From Acidobacteriaceae bacterium (lineage in GTDB: Bacteria; Acidobacteriota; Terriglobia; Terriglobales; Acidobacteriaceae): a stretch of 64,000 nucleotides of DNA. The first letter of the stretch is position 1. Each line of letters begins with the position of its first letter. Shown here in pieces: positions 61,468 to 64,000 of the stretch. The position numbers were made by a program, and so were the translations under genes. Location: the NCBI GenBank assembly GCA_027323885.1, contig DAHVZT010000054.1, positions 1 to 64,000 of the forward strand, written 5' to 3'. The notes beneath the pieces were generated by a model. That model was not told the DNA's origin. It searched no databases and saw nothing but the letters and a program-made list of their open reading frames with translations.

Positions 61468-61565
61468 CCGAAATGCGCAAACTGGGCTGACCGGTGGGCA
61501 TTGAGCCGAAGGCAAGCTGCGGCGATGTACGATGGAGAATACCGGCTCACCAAAGCGCATTTCGG
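61468..61565. other. 98-nt nested palindromic element
   Basis: The outer arms CCGAAATGCGC (61468-61478) and GCGCATTTCGG (61555-61565) pair perfectly over 11 bp. Inside them TGAGCCG (61502-61508) and CGGCTCA (61543-61549) form a second 7-bp stem. It fills most of the gap between the mannosidase and the cytochrome gene. It could be a structured RNA, a REP/MITE-like element or a transcript-end structure; no T-tract follows. Confidence 0.4.
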
Positions 61566-61600
61566 AATGCGGCAATTGACTCTTTAACCCGGAAGTTACC

Positions 61601-63307
61601 GTGCTCCATTCCTTATCCAAGTTTGCGCAAGCATGCCTTGTGTTTGCGCTAAGTACCATCGGCCACGCATCGGCCATCGACACAGTGCGCGGGGCGGATC
61701 ATGCGTGTGCGCAGTGCCACAAAGGAATCTACCGAAGTTACATCGAGACTACGATGGCAAACGCCAGCGGCCCGGCAATCAATGCTGCGGTCCCGGGAGC
61801 GTTTACCCAGGCCTCGTCCGGAATAACCTATCGGATAAAGATAGAGAACGGAAATGTACTTCTTACATACAAGCGCGCCGGCAACCCGTCGCTTTCCGGG
61901 CAATACAGGCTGCAATATTTCTTCGGCTCAGGACGCCAAGGTACATCCTTCATTTACTCCCGAGACGATTATCTGTTTGAAGCTCCTCTGAGTTATTACG
62001 CAGCCAAATCCAGCTATGATCTTCGCCCCGGTTATCTCCAGGCGAAAGAGATGCCATCGGCGCTGCCATTGAACTCGCAATGCCTCATCTGCCACATGAG
62101 CGGCGTCCGGAAGGAAGACTCAGGCACCGTCAACCACTACAGCGGCCCTCCATTTCTCCATGGCGGTATCACCTGCGAGGCTTGTCATGGCGACACGACC
62201 GCACATGTGCTCCACCATGGTAAGGGAGGCCTATTGGTGCTTTCCAAGCTCGGTCCCTTGGAGCGGGATTCAATCTGCTTGAGATGTCATCTGGAATCTG
62301 AGACGTCCGTTGCTCGACGGGGTAAAAGCCTATTGGATTTCAAATCTGGAGATCGCCTGTCGGACGACGTTTCATACTTCATCTATACAGGAGAGCAGGG
62401 AAGTACAGGCCGCGCCGTTAGCCAGGTAGAAGCCTTGGCGATGAGTGAATGCAAGCGAAGTAGCGGAGGGCGCATGTCATGTACGACTTGTCACGATCCT
62501 CACTCCACGCCAGCACCCTCTGAGCGAAGTTCATATTACAGGGCGAAATGTCTGGCCTGCCATTCTCAGCCACTGTTTGCATCTTCGCACTACAGCAATG
62601 TTCCCGACTGCACCATCTGCCACATGCCAAAGTCCTCCACCTCGGACATCCCGCACGCACAGGTTACGGACCACCGCATTCTGCGCACACAGCAGGAGGG
62701 CGAGCATGCCCCGGAAGCCCAACCAGCAGACCATGACAGAACGCTTATGCCAGTACCTGGAATAGGCGAACGACCGTCCGTTCGAAGCTTCGGGCTTGCC
62801 TTTTATAAAGTAGGCCTGAAGGGCGATCCTGATGCGATGAAGAACGCCTGGGATTTGCTTCAGAAAGCATTGCAAGGCAACCCAAACGACAGCGAAGTTC
62901 TTTCCGCATTGGGCTTCATAGCGCGGTTGAGGGGAGACGTTACGCAATCGGCGGAGTTTCTGGAGAAAGGCTACCAAGTCGATCCGGCAAATGTTTACGT
63001 AGCGAACGACGTTGGCGTTTTACTTGCTTCTTCGGGCAAGCTGAATCAGGCTGAAATCGTGTGGAAGGAGCTTTTTGCCCGCAATCAGGACCTAGTGGAT
63101 TTGGGTGACAATCTGGCTCTATTACAGTGCCAACTGGGAGAGAAATCGGCTGCAAGTGAAACCCTTCAGAGGGTGCTTCAATTTAGTCCAGACCACCAGG
63201 CAACTCGACAGCTTCTCGCCAGGATTCAATCGGGAGACAAGCGGTGCATCTCGAGTAACGCCAGCCACGGTGAGATCCCGGCTCCGACTGAAAACCACGT
63301 TCAGTAA
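61601..63307 (+). CDS. Exported multihaem c-type cytochrome with C-terminal TPRs
   Basis: The 568-residue protein starts at GTG 61601 with GGAAG upstream and has a signal peptide ending GHASA. Seven CXXCH haem sites are visible: CAQCH, CLICH, CEACH, CLRCH, CTTCH, CLACH and CTICH. The pattern ISPLHGGITCEACHG-like and MSCTTCHDPHSTP recalls cytochrome c554/NrfA-type and doubled-CXXCH folds. The last about 170 residues are TPR repeats. Electron transfer or a binding role in the periplasm is inferred; no partner oxidoreductase is adjacent. Its 3' end overlaps the antisense GRPK gene. Confidence 0.85.
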   Translation: MLHSLSKFAQACLVFALSTIGHASAIDTVRGADHACAQCHKGIYRSYIETTMANASGPAINAAVPGAFTQASSGITYRIKIENGNVLLTYKRAGNPSLSGQYRLQYFFGSGRQGTSFIYSRDDYLFEAPLSYYAAKSSYDLRPGYLQAKEMPSALPLNSQCLICHMSGVRKEDSGTVNHYSGPPFLHGGITCEACHGDTTAHVLHHGKGGLLVLSKLGPLERDSICLRCHLESETSVARRGKSLLDFKSGDRLSDDVSYFIYTGEQGSTGRAVSQVEALAMSECKRSSGGRMSCTTCHDPHSTPAPSERSSYYRAKCLACHSQPLFASSHYSNVPDCTICHMPKSSTSDIPHAQVTDHRILRTQQEGEHAPEAQPADHDRTLMPVPGIGERPSVRSFGLAFYKVGLKGDPDAMKNAWDLLQKALQGNPNDSEVLSALGFIARLRGDVTQSAEFLEKGYQVDPANVYVANDVGVLLASSGKLNQAEIVWKELFARNQDLVDLGDNLALLQCQLGEKSAASETLQRVLQFSPDHQATRQLLARIQSGDKRCISSNASHGEIPAPTENHVQ

Positions 63308-63805
63308 CTTTTGCCCGAGCATTGCACAAGCAATGCGGACCGATCGATCGCCACTCGCAAGCTTCGGCAGCGCGATTTGATCTGAGGCATGGAGTTGCGT
63401 GCTGACGGTCGGCGCTGAGAGTAAGCGATGCAATGAGTGAAATGCACCGGAACGGCTGAGGCGAATCTCTTCCGTATGTGGACGTGACAAGCCAGAAGCG
63501 AGCCCTGGCTTGCCCGGGCCTTGAGAACGATTACTTGCTGCCTTGCTGCTTTGAGCTTCCCTGTGCTTTTTGCGTTCCGCCCACCGCTTGCGCATCGCTT
63601 CCGCAATCCGTTTGCGCCCTTCCGGCGAAAGACGGCGTTTACGTGTGGAGGGGTGGGCAACGTGGCTTGCAGCCGCCTTATGTGCGGCTGCAGCTTTGGG
63701 GCGTCCGGGTCCACGTTTCGAGCCCGTCCCGGCTAGCACAGCGCGTGCTTGCTGCAGTCGTTCGATTTCTGCGTCGATTACTTCAATTACGTGATCGAAA
63801 TCCAC
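63122..63805 (-). CDS. Small basic GRPK-motif protein, probably extended by a frameshift
   Basis: The open frame encodes 227 residues from GTG 63805, with AGGAGG upstream. Only the first about 90 look like a real protein: a short coiled-coil (HVIEVIDAEIERLQQAR), an AT-hook-like SKRGPGRPK and LSPEGRKRIAEAMRKRWAERKK, a pattern seen in small acidobacterial basic proteins that may bind DNA. The rest has shadow-like composition and runs antisense through the cytochrome gene. A TAA lies out of frame at 63531-63533 just after a Lys-Ala-Ala run, where a natural C-terminus would be expected. The real gene may be about 63531-63805. Confidence 0.55.
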   Translation of the reverse strand: MDFDHVIEVIDAEIERLQQARAVLAGTGSKRGPGRPKAAAAHKAAASHVAHPSTRKRRLSPEGRKRIAEAMRKRWAERKKHREAQSSKAASNRSQGPGKPGLASGLSRPHTEEIRLSRSGAFHSLHRLLSAPTVSTQLHASDQIALPKLASGDRSVRIACAMLGQKLLNVVFSRSRDLTVAGVTRDAPLVSRLNPGEKLSSCLVVWTKLKHPLKGFTCSRFLSQLAL

Positions 63806-63916
63806 AATTCCTCCTGGAGTTATCAGCTCATCCTAACCGATCAGCTATGCACGGTAAATGCAGTAGGACGAATAGCTGACTCTTTCACCATACATAACTA
63901 TTAGAGGTAAGCGCAA

Positions 63917-64000
63917 ATGACCGCTCTCGAACAATGGGCACCAAAAAAGATCCTCGAGCTTATAAAGGTGGATCATTGGAGGATTCCACTGCACGACTTA
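63917..64000 (+). CDS. Start of a hypothetical CDS (3' truncated)
   Basis: ATG 63917 has GAGGT at 8-nt spacing and opens a frame of 28 codons to the window edge without a stop (begins TALEQWAPKKILELIKVDHW). The sequence is too short to assign a family. Confidence 0.5.
   Translation, partial: MTALEQWAPKKILELIKVDHWRIPLHDL

Noticed and set aside
1-64000. CRISPR arrays, insertion sequences, tRNA or rRNA genes, attachment sites, replication origin
   Set aside because: Reading both strands gave no regularly spaced repeats, transposase-like proteins, cloverleaf sequences or origin-type clusters.

Overview
The window looks like a chromosomal segment of an acidobacterium (Acidobacteriota, probably Terriglobia/Acidobacteriaceae). 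This is inferred from content, not from a database search. The indicators are moderately high GC, an Oar-like TonB-dependent receptor of about 1,170 residues with an N-terminal carboxypeptidase-regulatory-like domain, a TPR gene paired with an ASPIC/UnbV FG-GAP gene, a VWFA-related secreted protein, many GTG/TTG starts, and lipid A genes that indicate a diderm envelope. No tRNA, rRNA, CRISPR array, insertion sequence or prophage was seen.

Layout. 1-8.2 kb: the 3' end of a transaldolase/glucose-6-phosphate isomerase fusion, a secreted phosphoesterase, a BON-domain protein, a PpiD/SurA-type foldase, 4-alpha-glucanotransferase and a small conserved ORF. 8.2-13.4 kb (minus): an ABC exporter, lpxB and an M1-peptidase-like protein that has lost its zinc ligands. 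13.5-18.2 kb: hemW, a threonine aldolase and a PhoB/PhoR-type two-component pair with a Pho-box-like site. 18.1-24.9 kb: an XdhC/MobA-like pair (minus), htpX, a DUF4149-like protein, ychF, a ZIP transporter, an SDR and a single-domain response regulator. 24.9-33.6 kb: a secreted protein of unknown function, then rimP-nusA-infB behind an attenuator-like hairpin, and an AsmA-like protein. 33.6-38.7 kb: a VWFA-related protein, ffh and a Tat-exported GH32 enzyme.

38.7-44.9 kb is a divergent assimilatory sulfate reduction locus: cysD-cysN-cysH on minus, and sulfite reductase plus siroheme synthase on plus. The 473-bp gap between the two arms holds the most striking signal of the window. Each arm begins with a near-leaderless short ORF rich in Cys and Met codons (42361-42438 on plus, 42151-42234 on minus). 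An intrinsic terminator follows 32-33 nt after each leader stop and lies directly before the first structural gene. In both arms the last codons of the leader can pair with the 5' arm of the terminator to form an antiterminator. This is the architecture of two mirror-image, translation-dependent attenuators that would sense charged tRNA-Cys (and perhaps tRNA-Met).

45.0-61.4 kb appears to be a mannoside-utilisation locus: a LacI-family regulator, two paralogous secreted GH38 alpha-mannosidases, a TonB-dependent receptor, two TPR proteins and an ASPIC/UnbV protein. Three copies of a LacI-type palindrome (consensus ATGGAAACGTTTCCAT) precede the two mannosidases and the receptor, which points to one local regulon. 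The window ends with a seven-haem TPR cytochrome preceded by a nested palindromic element, a small basic GRPK protein that may be frameshifted, and the first 28 codons of another gene.
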